The translations under genes were made by a program, and so were the position numbers. Below the pieces are notes generated by a model. It ran no database searches. It saw nothing but the letters and a program-made list of their open reading frames with translations, and was not told the DNA's origin. Shown here one piece after another: positions 36,227 through 44,584 of a stretch of 45,173 bases of DNA (position 1 is the stretch's first letter; every line of letters begins with the position of its first letter). Source of the stretch: Flavobacteriales bacterium. Its GTDB lineage: Bacteria > Bacteroidota > Bacteroidia > UBA10329. The stretch spans positions 1 through 45,173 of the forward strand of contig WGMW01000058.1 of NCBI GenBank assembly GCA_016124845.1, written 5' to 3'.

Positions 36227-37173
36227 TGACGATGAAAAGACTTCTATACATATCGACCCTTGTCTTGGGATTCTCGCTGTCTTCTTTCGCGCAGCAGATC
36301 CCGCAGTACAGCCAGTACATGCTCAACTCCTATATCCTGAATCCAGCGATGACCGGAGAGAACGACTACTGGGAGGTGAAATCGAACAACCGATTGCATT
36401 GGATCGGCATTAACGATGCGCCACGCACGTTCATTCTTTCGGCAAACGGCCCGTTCAAAAAGTACAACATGGGCATGGGAGGTTCCGTATTTGCGGACAT
36501 TACCGGGCCTACAAGCCGCGTGGGTGTTTACCTATCGTATGCCTATCATCTCAAACTTTCCAAGAAGTTGAGATTGGGAATGGGTATGAGCTTGGGATTG
36601 CTTCAGTACCGCATTGATGGAACCAAAGTGACCCTCTACCAGAACGGTGACCCGGTTTTCCCGAACCAGATGATGACCGTTTACACGGCCGATGCGACCT
36701 TCGGACTGAACCTGAAGCACAAGAATTTCAACTTCGGTATATCCATTCCGCAGTTGATCGGCAACAAGCTCAAGTTCTTGGAAAACCAGCAGGGTACGGC
36801 CAATTCGTTGGCGCGCCACTACATGGCCATGGGCAGTTACACATTCCACGTCAAGGATTTCGGCATCATGCCCAACGTGTTGCTCAAGTATGTATATCCC
36901 GCCCCACCTCAGTTCGATCTGGGTCTTAAAGTAGATTGGCGCGACCAGATCTGGATCGGTGCATGCTACCGTTACAAGGATGCGGTCTCCTTCCTCGGTG
37001 GGTTCGCCTACAAGGATTTCTTGACCGTGGCGTACAGCTATGACATGACCACCTCCAACCTGAGAAACTACTCAAGCGGTACACACGAGATGATGGTGGG
37101 TGTGCGCTTTCGACCATGGAAAAAAGCACCTGTTGAAAACCCAGAGGGTACATCTTCAGGAGAGGCGGAGTAA
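36223..37173 (+). CDS. PorP/SprF family protein, partner of the giant adhesin
   Basis: A 316-residue outer-membrane protein: signal peptide (LLYISTLVLGFSLSSFAQ), then the family signature QIPQYSQYMLNSYILNPAMTGENDYWEVK and NRLHWIGINDAPRTF. Strand-rich barrel segments follow (MGMGGSVFADITGPTSRVGV, FNFGISIPQLIG, FLTVAYSYDMTTSNLRNYSSGTHE, MVGVRF). The ATG at 36223 overlaps the adhesin's TGA (ATGA); ATGs at 36226 and 36232 are alternatives. In F. johnsoniae SprF is needed for SprB to reach the surface. It fits the family better than the SprF-like protein at 11273, which lacks the QYSQYM motif. A bidirectional terminator follows. Confidence 0.95.
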   Translation: MMTMKRLLYISTLVLGFSLSSFAQQIPQYSQYMLNSYILNPAMTGENDYWEVKSNNRLHWIGINDAPRTFILSANGPFKKYNMGMGGSVFADITGPTSRVGVYLSYAYHLKLSKKLRLGMGMSLGLLQYRIDGTKVTLYQNGDPVFPNQMMTVYTADATFGLNLKHKNFNFGISIPQLIGNKLKFLENQQGTANSLARHYMAMGSYTFHVKDFGIMPNVLLKYVYPAPPQFDLGLKVDWRDQIWIGACYRYKDAVSFLGGFAYKDFLTVAYSYDMTTSNLRNYSSGTHEMMVGVRFRPWKKAPVENPEGTSSGEAE

Positions 37174-37193
37174 CACCATTTGATAGAACGAAG

Positions 37194-37227
37194 AAGGGCG
37201 GCCAAGAGATTTTTCTTGGCCGCCCTT
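37194..37227. terminator. Bidirectional terminator between convergent genes
   Basis: AAGGGCGGCCAAGA (37194-37207) and TCTTGGCCGCCCTT (37214-37227) pair perfectly over 14 bases around a 6-base loop. GCGTTTT follows on the plus strand. It separates the SprF-like gene from the convergent gene ending at 37248. Confidence 0.85.
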
Positions 37228-37247
37228 GCGTTTTCCAGAACCTTACA

Positions 37248-38198
37248 CTATGGGGTCGGTGGAACTGGTTCAGGCGTAAGTACCAGATCAACCGTATAGT
37301 TGGTATGAGGCATTACAGCATGGCTGCCTTCAAAGGTCACATAGCCTACTAAGGTACCACGTAGCTGTACCGAAATGCCAGTACCCACAAACGAGCCCGG
37401 AAGGCCCAGCTTGTAGCGACCGTCCGAACCTGTCTTCGCCTTATATGACTTCGAAACAGTATCCGAACTGGCCACCACTTCCACACCGACAAGTGCCTCC
37501 CCGGTATCAGCGGCCGTTGCAATACCCGTAAGTACAACAGAAGGCTTTGAACTGCCCGTGTCAATGATTCTACGTGCATCAAAATAACCTTCATAAAAAT
37601 CAAGGTTCACCGCTTTGAACTGTGGCATAAGCGTATCCATCTGGTCCTTCAGTATCGCATCCGTTTCCGAGATCAGACGCTTCAAACCGTCCGTTGCTCC
37701 CTTCTTTATTACAATGGCCATGCGTGGGGCAGCCAAGCGGCCGTCAAAACCCTCTATGCTCAACGCCAGAGCATCCATCTCTGTTGCCGTCACTCCGAAA
37801 TCGGCCAGCGAGGCCAGCACATCATTGGCCTGATCATAGATAACCTGCGCCCGTTGCACCGCAATGGAATCGCGGCACTGCATCAGGTCCGTGGCCGTAA
37901 AATGAACCGCCTTCTTCAGCGTCTCATTGTTCACCGTACTTGCGTAGGCCGTTACAGCCCCGCTCACCAAAAGCGCAGCATCCCGCATCACCTCTCTGGC
38001 CGTCTTCTTGTCCTTGGTAACACCCGTGTAGGCCGTTTCCTGTACCTCCACCTTACTGTTTATGTCCGACAACTTGCCCCGAAACGCAGTTACCGCATTC
38101 GAAAACGCCACATTGCCCGACCAGATGGCATTGGCATCCGTCAACGCCTTGTCCAATACAAGGTACATCGACACCTTATTTTCCTGTCTATCATCCAT
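37248..38198 (-). CDS. Helical protein with a carboxypeptidase-regulatory-like C-terminal domain
   Basis: A 316-residue protein without a visible signal peptide. Residues 1-210 are predicted to be nearly all helical (KVSMYLVLDKALTDANAIWS, ASLADFGVTATEMDALALSI, LKRLISETDAILKDQMDTLM), suggesting a long helical bundle. Residues ~225-310 are a CarboxypepD_reg-like beta-sandwich (LTGIATAADTGEALVGVEVV, SDGRYKLGLPGSF, LVGYVTFEGSHAV), usually an extracytoplasmic domain, so the missing signal peptide is odd. The protein ends PEPVPPTP. I know similar proteins in Bacteroidota only as uncharacterised. The ~190 bases upstream hold no clear promoter. Confidence 0.8.
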   Translation of the reverse strand: MDDRQENKVSMYLVLDKALTDANAIWSGNVAFSNAVTAFRGKLSDINSKVEVQETAYTGVTKDKKTAREVMRDAALLVSGAVTAYASTVNNETLKKAVHFTATDLMQCRDSIAVQRAQVIYDQANDVLASLADFGVTATEMDALALSIEGFDGRLAAPRMAIVIKKGATDGLKRLISETDAILKDQMDTLMPQFKAVNLDFYEGYFDARRIIDTGSSKPSVVLTGIATAADTGEALVGVEVVASSDTVSKSYKAKTGSDGRYKLGLPGSFVGTGISVQLRGTLVGYVTFEGSHAVMPHTNYTVDLVLTPEPVPPTP

Positions 38199-38426
38199 GA
38201 TTTCCAGTTTTTTGGGGACCAGGTGGCCACAGCCTGAAGGTCGCTTGGCCCTGTTAGTAATATATCACAGACTGCAACAGAATAACCATCACCACATATA
38301 CATTATTGTACCGTACGAAAATTTTAACATTTCCCCATCCATCCAAACACACCACATGAACATCTCAACACAACTTACAGCAATGTCCGTCTAAAGAAAA
38401 TGTGAGCGAAGCGAACCCTGTCTTGA

Positions 38427-38486
38427 ATTCCTCCCCTTAGGGGAGAGCCTGCCCTGAGCTTTGTCGAAGGGTCAGGAGGGGTCAAT
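38427..38486. repeat. Palindromic repeat interrupted by a second repeat
   Basis: A perfect palindrome CTCCCCTTAGGGGAG (38431-38445) is followed by CCCTGAGCTTTGTCGAAGGG (38452-38471), a known type of dispersed element, and then AGGAGGGGTC, which looks like the end of a CCCCTCC-type repeat. It reads as one repeat inserted in another. Confidence 0.6.
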
Positions 38487-38540
38487 TCCTTTGCGCCCCT
38501 GCGCCTTCGCGAGAACCGACCGTGACGCATGCAGTTTGCG

Positions 38541-38577
38541 AATTCCCCTCCTGAAAAGGAGGGGTTAGGGGAGGTCA
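38541..38577. repeat. Palindromic repeat, inverted relative to the 20-kb copies
   Basis: CCCCTCCT and AGGAGGGG pair around a short centre; the flank TTAGGGGAGGTC is the reverse complement of the GACCTCCCC flank at 19956 and 21125. It is the same family in the opposite orientation, embedded in array 1. Confidence 0.85.
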
Positions 38578-38723
38578 ATTCTCCATTCCCCTCTGTGTAA
38601 AACGAGCAGCGCGAGCCCCCATCTCTCTGCGTCTCTGTGTGAATAAAATCTGTGAGCGTAGCGAACCCTTTGCGCCCCTGCGCCTTCGCGAGACCTTAAC
38701 GTGAGCGAAGCGAACCTCATCAT

Positions 38724-38801
38724 CTCTGTGTGAAAAATCCTTCGATACAATTTTCCGAGAAAGGAAAATCACTCAGGATGACCCGCGCACTCCTTTGCGC
38801 C
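38724..38801. repeat. 78-base direct repeat, copy 1
   Basis: Identical to 45047-45125 except for one added C in the second copy. It includes CCTTCGATACAATTTTCC, a stem of TTTTCC/GGAAAA and CACTCAGGATGACCCGCG. The pair brackets the signalling block. Confidence 0.9.
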
Positions 38802-39387
38802 TTGGCCGCTTTGCGAGAACCGACCGCGAGCGAAGCGAACCCTTTGCGTCCTTGCAACTTTGCGAGACCTAAACGTGAGCGAAGCGAACCTCCATCTCTC
38901 TGCGTCTCCGCGTGAATAAAATCTGTGAGCGAAGCGAACCCTTTGCGCCCATGCGCCTTCGCGAGACCCCAACGTGAGCGCAGCGAACCTCCATCTCTCT
39001 GCGTCTCTGTGTGAATAAAATCTGTGATCGAAGAGAACCCTTTGCGCCCCTGCGCCTTTGCGAGACCTCAACGTGAGCGAAGCGAACACCCTCTCCATGC
39101 ATCTCCCATCCTCCTTGCCCCTCCGTGCAACAACCCCGTGAGCGTAGCGAACCTCCATCTCTCTGCGTCTCTGTGTGGATAAAATCTGTGAGCGTAGCGA
39201 ACACCCTCATCTCTGTTCATCTGTCCATTTCTCTGTCTCTCCGCCCCTCTGTGTGAACTAAACCCTGAGCAAATTAAACAACATCTACTTCCACTCCCTT
39301 GCAAAGAAATGATTCACCAAATAAGCACCCGTCTTATGTATTGAAAGCCAACCAATACACCTCAAAGCTCTAAACATAAATTATTCG

Positions 39388-39395
39388 TAGGTTTG
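39388..39395 (+). promoter_or_regulatory. Bacteroidota -7 promoter element for the sia-like operon
   Basis: TAGGTTTG fits TAnnTTTG exactly and lies 18 bases before the ATG at 39414. No clear -33 element is visible. Confidence 0.55.
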
Positions 39396-39413
39396 TTTAA
39401 GACCAGTGAAAAA

Positions 39414-39785
39414 ATGGATAATCTGAACATAGATGCAACTTCCAGTACCCCATTGGTATCGTTTGATGGTACAATGGGTAACCTTCTGATTAAAGGGTAT
39501 TCCACGACAGAATATCCTTTTGAATTCTATGAGCGCTTGACCGAGTGGGTTGAGGACTACGGTCAAGGTGCCAAAGATGCTACCAGGATTGTTGTGGGAT
39601 TGGAATATTGTAATACGGCTTCTTCAAAGTGCCTTCTTAACTTTTTGAAAAAGGCTATTGAAGTGTTAGATGGAAAAGAGATCATCATTACGTGGGAGTA
39701 CGACAAAGAAGATGAAGATGCGTTGGATACTGGTAAAGACTTTGCCCGACTTTTAAAGATTCCGTTTGAATTTGAAGGCATCTAA
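39414..39785 (+). CDS. SiaC family regulatory phosphoprotein (DUF1987)
   Basis: A 123-residue protein starting at the ATG at 39414; an upstream TTG (39393) would overlap the promoter. It carries the family pattern: an N-terminal strand (PLVSFDGTMGNLLIKGYS), YPFEFYERLTEWVEDY, then LEYCNTASSKCLLNFLKKAI and IITWEYDKEDEDALDTGKDF. Thr68 in NTASSK lines up with, and has the same number as, the phosphorylated threonine of Pseudomonas aeruginosa SiaC. There the SiaB kinase and SiaA phosphatase set its phosphorylation, and unphosphorylated SiaC activates the cyclase SiaD. SiaB-like and phosphatase genes are adjacent; no cyclase is seen, so the output partner here is unknown. Confidence 0.93.
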   Translation: MDNLNIDATSSTPLVSFDGTMGNLLIKGYSTTEYPFEFYERLTEWVEDYGQGAKDATRIVVGLEYCNTASSKCLLNFLKKAIEVLDGKEIIITWEYDKEDEDALDTGKDFARLLKIPFEFEGI

Positions 39786-39814
39786 CATTAGCGACAGTAA
39801 TTATTCATTCCATC

Positions 39815-40378
39815 ATGTCAGAAGATAATCAGTTTCTGTCAATAATTGAAGAGACCTATCGGTTCAAAGAACTCATGCACAGGAATCGATTGATTCTGAT
39901 GTACACAGATGTGATTACATCTGAAACATTGGAAAATCTGGTCTCAATTACGGAAGACCGCCTAAGTTCCAGAAACACAGAGACCCGGGTTAAGAAGAAA
40001 ATCTTCAATATTATGATGGAATGTGTGCAGAACATAACCCGTCATGGACAGAAACACAATCTCGGATTGTTGTCGTCCATCTTTATCCTTGGCAAGGATG
40101 CGGAAGAAAGATTCTTTATTGTGTCAGGCAACAATGTGAAACGACATGAAAAGAAGCAGTTGCAGAATAGACTGGATCGATTGAATGAAATGAACTCCGA
40201 TGAACTGCATCAACACTATTTGGAGGTAATAGACGATGGAGAAATATCTGCTAAAGGTGGAGCAGGACTGGGGTTCATTGATATTATGAGGAAATCAAAG
40301 AGCAAGATACAATACCACTTCCGTGAGGTCGAAGACGATGACCTGTTCTTCGTTTATAAGGTAAGCATACAGGGTTAG
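39815..40378 (+). CDS. SiaB family protein kinase
   Basis: A 187-residue protein with a GHKL-type ATPase fold. The N-box is MMECVQNITRHGQ (Glu69, Asn73, His77) and the glycine-rich ATP-lid motif is KGGAGLGFIDI (Gly148-Gly152). The length fits the SiaB family. SiaB phosphorylates SiaC on threonine, much as anti-sigma kinases phosphorylate their antagonists. It follows the siaC-like gene by 29 bases on the same strand and is almost certainly in the same operon. Its stop is a single base from the stop of the convergent phosphatase gene, so the two transcripts probably overlap at their 3' ends. Confidence 0.92.
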   Translation: MSEDNQFLSIIEETYRFKELMHRNRLILMYTDVITSETLENLVSITEDRLSSRNTETRVKKKIFNIMMECVQNITRHGQKHNLGLLSSIFILGKDAEERFFIVSGNNVKRHEKKQLQNRLDRLNEMNSDELHQHYLEVIDDGEISAKGGAGLGFIDIMRKSKSKIQYHFREVEDDDLFFVYKVSIQG

Positions 40379-40379
40379 A

Positions 40380-41747
40380 TCAAAGCCCTATTCCTAAGAC
40401 CATAATATCATCGGTCTGTGGCAAAGAACCGCGCCATGAATCCAAAGTGTCATCAAGCATTCTACGCTGTTCATCGGCCGACTGGTTACTCATCTCCATA
40501 AGTAATTTGGTAAACCTCCTTCTTGTGTACTTTTTCGTGTTCGGCCCACCGAACTGGTCGAGATACCCATCGGTGAACATATACAACATGTCCCCCTTTT
40601 TGTATTCGAATTCAACTGCATCAAACACCTTTTCATCAGTATGTATATATGCCCCAAGGCCATACCTGCTCCCCCTAAACGTATGGGCATTTCCGTTGCT
40701 GACCAGAATAACTGGATTCATTGCCCCCGCAAATTTCACCTGCCGTTTGGCCGTGTTGATGATACAGAGCGAAATATCCATCCCATCATCCATCTTACTG
40801 GTTTTCCTTCCTATGGCATTGTTTAATTCCTGATCTAAGATTTTTAGAGCCGTATCAGGGCTCTGCCAGGTACGGTTCAACATCATACGATTCAATATAT
40901 TGATTCCAATGATGGTCATAAACGCCCCTGGAACCCCATGCCCAGTACAGTCTGCACAGGCAATGATGGTAGTGTCCCCATCTTTGTGCATCCAGTAAAA
41001 GTCTCCTCCAACGATATTCTTTTGGCTGGAGTAGACAAAGAAACGCTCAAACGATTCTCGAACACCAGCTTCCTCTGGAAATGTGGCTTTTTGAAGCTTT
41101 TCAGCATAAAGTATACTGTCCGTTATATCCTTGTTCTTGTCCTCAAGTTGCTGTCCCAACGCTGCCCGCTCGTCAACCTCATGGACAAGATCTTCCCGTA
41201 TCTTCTGGAATTTGTATGCCCACAGGCCGCACAGGCTGAAAATGACAGCTGCCAATGAAACATGATAAATGAACACTTCAAGGGTCATATAATCAAGTTG
41301 GGTAAAGAAAACCTGGTCAAATCCTATGTACTGTAAATAACCAAAGGTTCCATGATGGACAACTACAACAAGTGTAAGCGGTATTTGCAGCTTCCAGTTC
41401 TGATAGGTAATAAGTAAGGCACTTCCAATAAACGCGAAGAAATGCATCTCAAACATTCCATGCATCTGGTAGATGAACTGCGCCATAAAGACACCGCCTA
41501 CTGCACTTAATACATACTGATACAGGTCTGAATCCGGCATGACCCACCTTGTCGAATAATACGCGATAAGTGCAAGCGAGCCAACACCAATACCTATAAG
41601 CCAAGTATCATAATAAGTGGCCAAAAAGAGCCCAAAAAGGAAGTAGGTGCCTAAGAAATAGTTCATCAGGCGATCAGAACTCTCCTTTGACCTGAGGGAA
41701 AGACCCAACGTGTACGTATTCATATAGCCAATACTTGAGCTTGCCAT
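40380..41747 (-). CDS. Membrane-bound SpoIIE/PP2C-type phosphatase (SiaA-like)
   Basis: A 455-residue protein. Residues ~25-190 contain about six membrane segments with conserved-looking His residues (YQMHGMFEMHFFAF, VVVVHHGTFGYLQY). A similar six-segment sensor is known to me from bacterial diguanylate cyclases and chemoreceptors. A coiled coil (~190-215) leads to the phosphatase domain: GGDFYW near 248, ADCTGHGVPGAFM, DDGMDISLC, FTDGYLDQFGG and TDDIMVLGIGL, with all the metal-binding aspartates present. It probably dephosphorylates the SiaC-like protein on a signal sensed in the membrane. It is convergent with the siaB-like gene, with a 1-base gap. Confidence 0.92.
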   Translation of the reverse strand: MASSSIGYMNTYTLGLSLRSKESSDRLMNYFLGTYFLFGLFLATYYDTWLIGIGVGSLALIAYYSTRWVMPDSDLYQYVLSAVGGVFMAQFIYQMHGMFEMHFFAFIGSALLITYQNWKLQIPLTLVVVVHHGTFGYLQYIGFDQVFFTQLDYMTLEVFIYHVSLAAVIFSLCGLWAYKFQKIREDLVHEVDERAALGQQLEDKNKDITDSILYAEKLQKATFPEEAGVRESFERFFVYSSQKNIVGGDFYWMHKDGDTTIIACADCTGHGVPGAFMTIIGINILNRMMLNRTWQSPDTALKILDQELNNAIGRKTSKMDDGMDISLCIINTAKRQVKFAGAMNPVILVSNGNAHTFRGSRYGLGAYIHTDEKVFDAVEFEYKKGDMLYMFTDGYLDQFGGPNTKKYTRRRFTKLLMEMSNQSADEQRRMLDDTLDSWRGSLPQTDDIMVLGIGL

Positions 41748-41769
41748 AGGTTATGGATATGCAACTTCT

Positions 41770-42372
41770 TCATTTTGTACATACCGGAAGGGAGCAACCA
41801 TAGCTTTTTATCGCAGCAATGTCCGTGATGGGTGCAAATGTTCCTTTGAGCAATGAGTCAACAGCCATTTTGGCATAATAAGTCCCTCTATCAGTACAAT
41901 ATCGGCTTTTGTTGTAATTACCCCTGTAGCAGAGCCTTCCGTCACCATCTATCAATGCCGCTTGAGGTGTTGAGTAAACACCGCAAGAATCAGCAATGTT
42001 CTTATCGAAATATATGGGAATCGTATCAAGTCCAAAACGCTTTCTGATGTCTTCCACCGAATGTTGATTCTTATCATGCATAACAACAATTGCGAAAGCA
42101 ATCTGATTCCCGTAATCACGGACAAGTGAACGGAAATGAGGAATATTGAATCGGGAACAAGGACATGAGGGATTGAAAAAGTGAAGAAATAGCGGGGCAC
42201 CCTCTCTTCGTTTAACCTCGTTACCGATATTCACTTTATCACCCGGCTGTATTTCCACATAATCCGCAGGTATGGGGGTCGGCAGACTGTATTTCCAATC
42301 CTCGTGCCAGAATATATAGGCTATCGTGCAGAAAAGCAGAACAAGCCATACTGAAAGAATCAATTTTTTCAT
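41770..42372 (-). CDS. Membrane-anchored thioredoxin-fold protein
   Basis: A 200-residue protein starting at the ATG at 42372 (MKKLILSVWLVLLFCTIAYIFW, an N-terminal membrane anchor); a start at 42447 would add a non-hydrophobic leader. The thioredoxin-like part has APLFLHFFNPSCPCSRFN with a Cys-Pro-Cys-Ser motif near residues 69-72, IAFAIVVMHDK, and GVYSTPQAALIDGDGRLCYRGNY, whose cis-Pro loop (TPQ) is typical. It ends SYGCSLPVC. CPCS is not the standard CxxC, and this variant resembles the DUF6436 group. It probably acts on thiols in the periplasm. It lies between the two phosphatase genes on the same strand; a functional link to them is not evident. Confidence 0.8.
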   Translation of the reverse strand: MKKLILSVWLVLLFCTIAYIFWHEDWKYSLPTPIPADYVEIQPGDKVNIGNEVKRREGAPLFLHFFNPSCPCSRFNIPHFRSLVRDYGNQIAFAIVVMHDKNQHSVEDIRKRFGLDTIPIYFDKNIADSCGVYSTPQAALIDGDGRLCYRGNYNKSRYCTDRGTYYAKMAVDSLLKGTFAPITDIAAIKSYGCSLPVCTK

Positions 42373-42453
42373 CCCCAAACAGTCACTTTTCCGAAACCTT
42401 ACGGGTCGAATTTCAAATAGTTCCAACGAATTGGAAAACAACGTCAATTCCTC

Positions 42454-44442
42454 TTACAGCCTTAATCCCATCACCAGAACATCATCAACCTGATCATTCT
42501 GTCCTCTCCATTTTTCGAACTCGGAATGAATCTCCTGTCGCTGTTCCGATACTGACATTTCATGGATTCTCTCCAATAACAACAGAAGGTTTTTAAACAT
42601 GTAACGTTTGGTTCTCGGGCCACCTAATTGATCTTGGAACCCGTCCGAAAACATGTACAGCATTTCTCCCTCCTGAAATGGAATTTCCGCGGTTTCGAAA
42701 GATTTGTCGGCCGAACTGATATAAGCACCAAGCGAATAACGGTTTCCCTTGAATACGCGACTTCCTTCCTTTCCTATCAGTACAATGGAACTCATCGCAC
42801 CCGAAAATTGAATCTTCTGCTCCTTATTGTCAACGGTACAGAACGCCATGTCCATACCATCTCCCATTGTTTCATCAGAACTTTTACTCAATCGGTTCTC
42901 AAGTTCAACATCCATCAGTTCCAGAATAAGTGATGGAAAACGCCAATCCTGATCGATTACAACATGACGGAGAAGGTCAGTACCTATTAGGCTCATAAAC
43001 GCGCCCGGAACCCCATGACCCGTACAATCACCACAGGCCACCATCGTCTGTTTGCGGGATCGATAGCACCAATAAAAATCACCACCGATAATGTTAAGCG
43101 GCCTATAGTAAATGAAAGCTTCCGAGAAATATCGCTCGAAGGTCTTTAATCCAGGCAAGGCCGCATCCTGTAAATGTTTCGCATACCGCATACCATCGAT
43201 CACTTCTCGATTACTCCGTTCCAGCTCCTGTGTTCTGGCAGCTACTTTCAGTTCCAGGTTTTCCAACGTCTCTTGTAGTTCCGTCTGCGTCCTACTTAGA
43301 TCCGTTACATCCTGCATCACCCCATAGATCCTTACCGTAGTTCCCGACTTATCCTGCTCTATGTAGTTCCGGGCTTTTACAATACGCTCAACACCACCTT
43401 TTCCAATCAGCCGGAACTGAGCCTTTAGTTCCTTACCGTAATGCTCAACCTGGTTCATCTGTTCCACTACCCAAGGCCTATCATCTGGGTGAATGGCCAT
43501 TTTGAAAAACTCAAAATCCGGTTTAAAGTCCGGCTCTACTCCAAGCATGTCACGAAGCGAATCCGACCAATACAGATCGTATGTTTCCATATTCAAGTTC
43601 CAGTTGGCCACTTGAGCCAAATGCTGAGCTTCGTTCAAAAGATGCCTGGCGTGTTCCAACCTATCTGCCGCCCTTTCTCTTTCCTCCACGTCCCGGGTTA
43701 TGATAATGATCTCGGTCAATTCCCCAGTTTCTCCAACAACCGGACTTATTGAAGATTCGACCGATATCAGCGTACCATCTTTCCTAACCATCTTGTGGGG
43801 GAGAAGAAGGCTTTGTTTTGTTTCCAGAACCCTCACATGCTCCCCTCCGATATACTCCAACTGCTCCACCGGGATAAAGTCGTAGCCAAGACGACCAAGC
43901 ATTTCATTAGGTCTATATCCGAGAAGTGGATTACAAGCTGCCGAGACATAAACATAGATACCTTCAGGCGACACTACGGTTACCATATCCCGCGACTGTT
44001 CCATAATTGTCCTATGCCGGTCGGCTGCAATACGGTGCACCTCCTCCTGTTCCCTGAGCTCGATCTCCGTAAGTCGATGACCCAGCAGTTTTGTTATGGT
44101 CAAAGCCAGTCTTGATAATCGGTCCTTGATGAGATAATCATCAATTCCAATCTCCGCTATCTCCGCAGCCTGCGCATCCGTAAGTACACCCGTTACTATG
44201 ATGAATGGTACTTTTTGACCTCTTTCCGTCATTGACCGAAAGGCCATTAATCCGCTATATCCAGGTAAGGAATAATCGCTTAGAATAATATCCCAGTCAT
44301 GCTTGAGAGCCTTTTCAAAAGCAGCCCTGTTGGAAACATGGGTCAGTTCATACGACCATTCACCGTTATTGAGTTCATTCCTGATAAGCTCAACATCAGT
44401 AACGCTATCTTCCAGAAGTAGTACTCGTAAAGGCTTGCTCAT
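42454..44442 (-). CDS. Response regulator-PAS-SpoIIE phosphatase hybrid
   Basis: A 662-residue cytoplasmic protein. Residues 1-125: receiver domain with acidic Glu11-Asp12, phospho-acceptor Asp56 (LSDYSLPGYSG), a Thr in FIIVTG and a Lys in YLIKDRL. Residues ~140-265 form a PAS domain (IMEQSRDMVTVVSPEGIYVY) and ~270-385 a second PAS/PAC (HPDDRPWVVEQM, RIYGVMQDVTDLSRTQTELQ). A coiled coil (~390-425) follows, then the phosphatase: GGDFYW near 450, GDCTGHGVPGAFM, GDGMDMAFC, SDGFQDQLGG and VDDVLVMGLRL. The catalytic domain is a close paralogue of the membrane phosphatase at 40380. It probably tunes the same phosphoprotein in response to an unlinked histidine kinase. Confidence 0.93.
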   Translation of the reverse strand: MSKPLRVLLLEDSVTDVELIRNELNNGEWSYELTHVSNRAAFEKALKHDWDIILSDYSLPGYSGLMAFRSMTERGQKVPFIIVTGVLTDAQAAEIAEIGIDDYLIKDRLSRLALTITKLLGHRLTEIELREQEEVHRIAADRHRTIMEQSRDMVTVVSPEGIYVYVSAACNPLLGYRPNEMLGRLGYDFIPVEQLEYIGGEHVRVLETKQSLLLPHKMVRKDGTLISVESSISPVVGETGELTEIIIITRDVEERERAADRLEHARHLLNEAQHLAQVANWNLNMETYDLYWSDSLRDMLGVEPDFKPDFEFFKMAIHPDDRPWVVEQMNQVEHYGKELKAQFRLIGKGGVERIVKARNYIEQDKSGTTVRIYGVMQDVTDLSRTQTELQETLENLELKVAARTQELERSNREVIDGMRYAKHLQDAALPGLKTFERYFSEAFIYYRPLNIIGGDFYWCYRSRKQTMVACGDCTGHGVPGAFMSLIGTDLLRHVVIDQDWRFPSLILELMDVELENRLSKSSDETMGDGMDMAFCTVDNKEQKIQFSGAMSSIVLIGKEGSRVFKGNRYSLGAYISSADKSFETAEIPFQEGEMLYMFSDGFQDQLGGPRTKRYMFKNLLLLLERIHEMSVSEQRQEIHSEFEKWRGQNDQVDDVLVMGLRL

Positions 44443-44584
44443 TCCCTGGATTTTCCCTGTTCCAGCAGCAAGTTAGCAACAATGCACAAAGATTCCAACC
44501 CGGGGGCGATCTGGAAAAAACCCTCAATTAACATGGTTGTCCCGCCAATAGCTGCTAAAGAGAGTCCGTTCAATCAACCCCATA

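Larger units (their letters stand above)
38391..39262. repeat. Noncoding array 1 of short modular repeats
   Basis: About 870 bases made of a few recurring modules: GTGAGCGAAGCGAACC (about 11 copies, some GTGAGCGTAGCGAACC); CCTTTGCGCCCCTGCGCC with TTCGCGAGACC; CATCTCTCTGCGTCTCTGTG with TGAATAAAATC; and CATCTCCCATCCTCCTTGCC with CCTCCGTGCAACAAC. Order is partly regular (module 1, module 2, module 1, module 3) but spacing is not constant. Frames open through it on the minus strand are repeat translations (RFAHRFYSHRDAERW) and are not credible proteins. It is not a CRISPR array: no fixed repeat-spacer unit. Related modules occur at 44585-45173. Confidence 0.85.

Noticed and set aside
38391-39262. 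Several 60-130-codon minus-strand frames across repeat array 1
   Set aside because: They are translations of the repeat modules (RFAHRFYSHRDAERW repeated), open in more than one frame at once, without start signals or protein-like composition.
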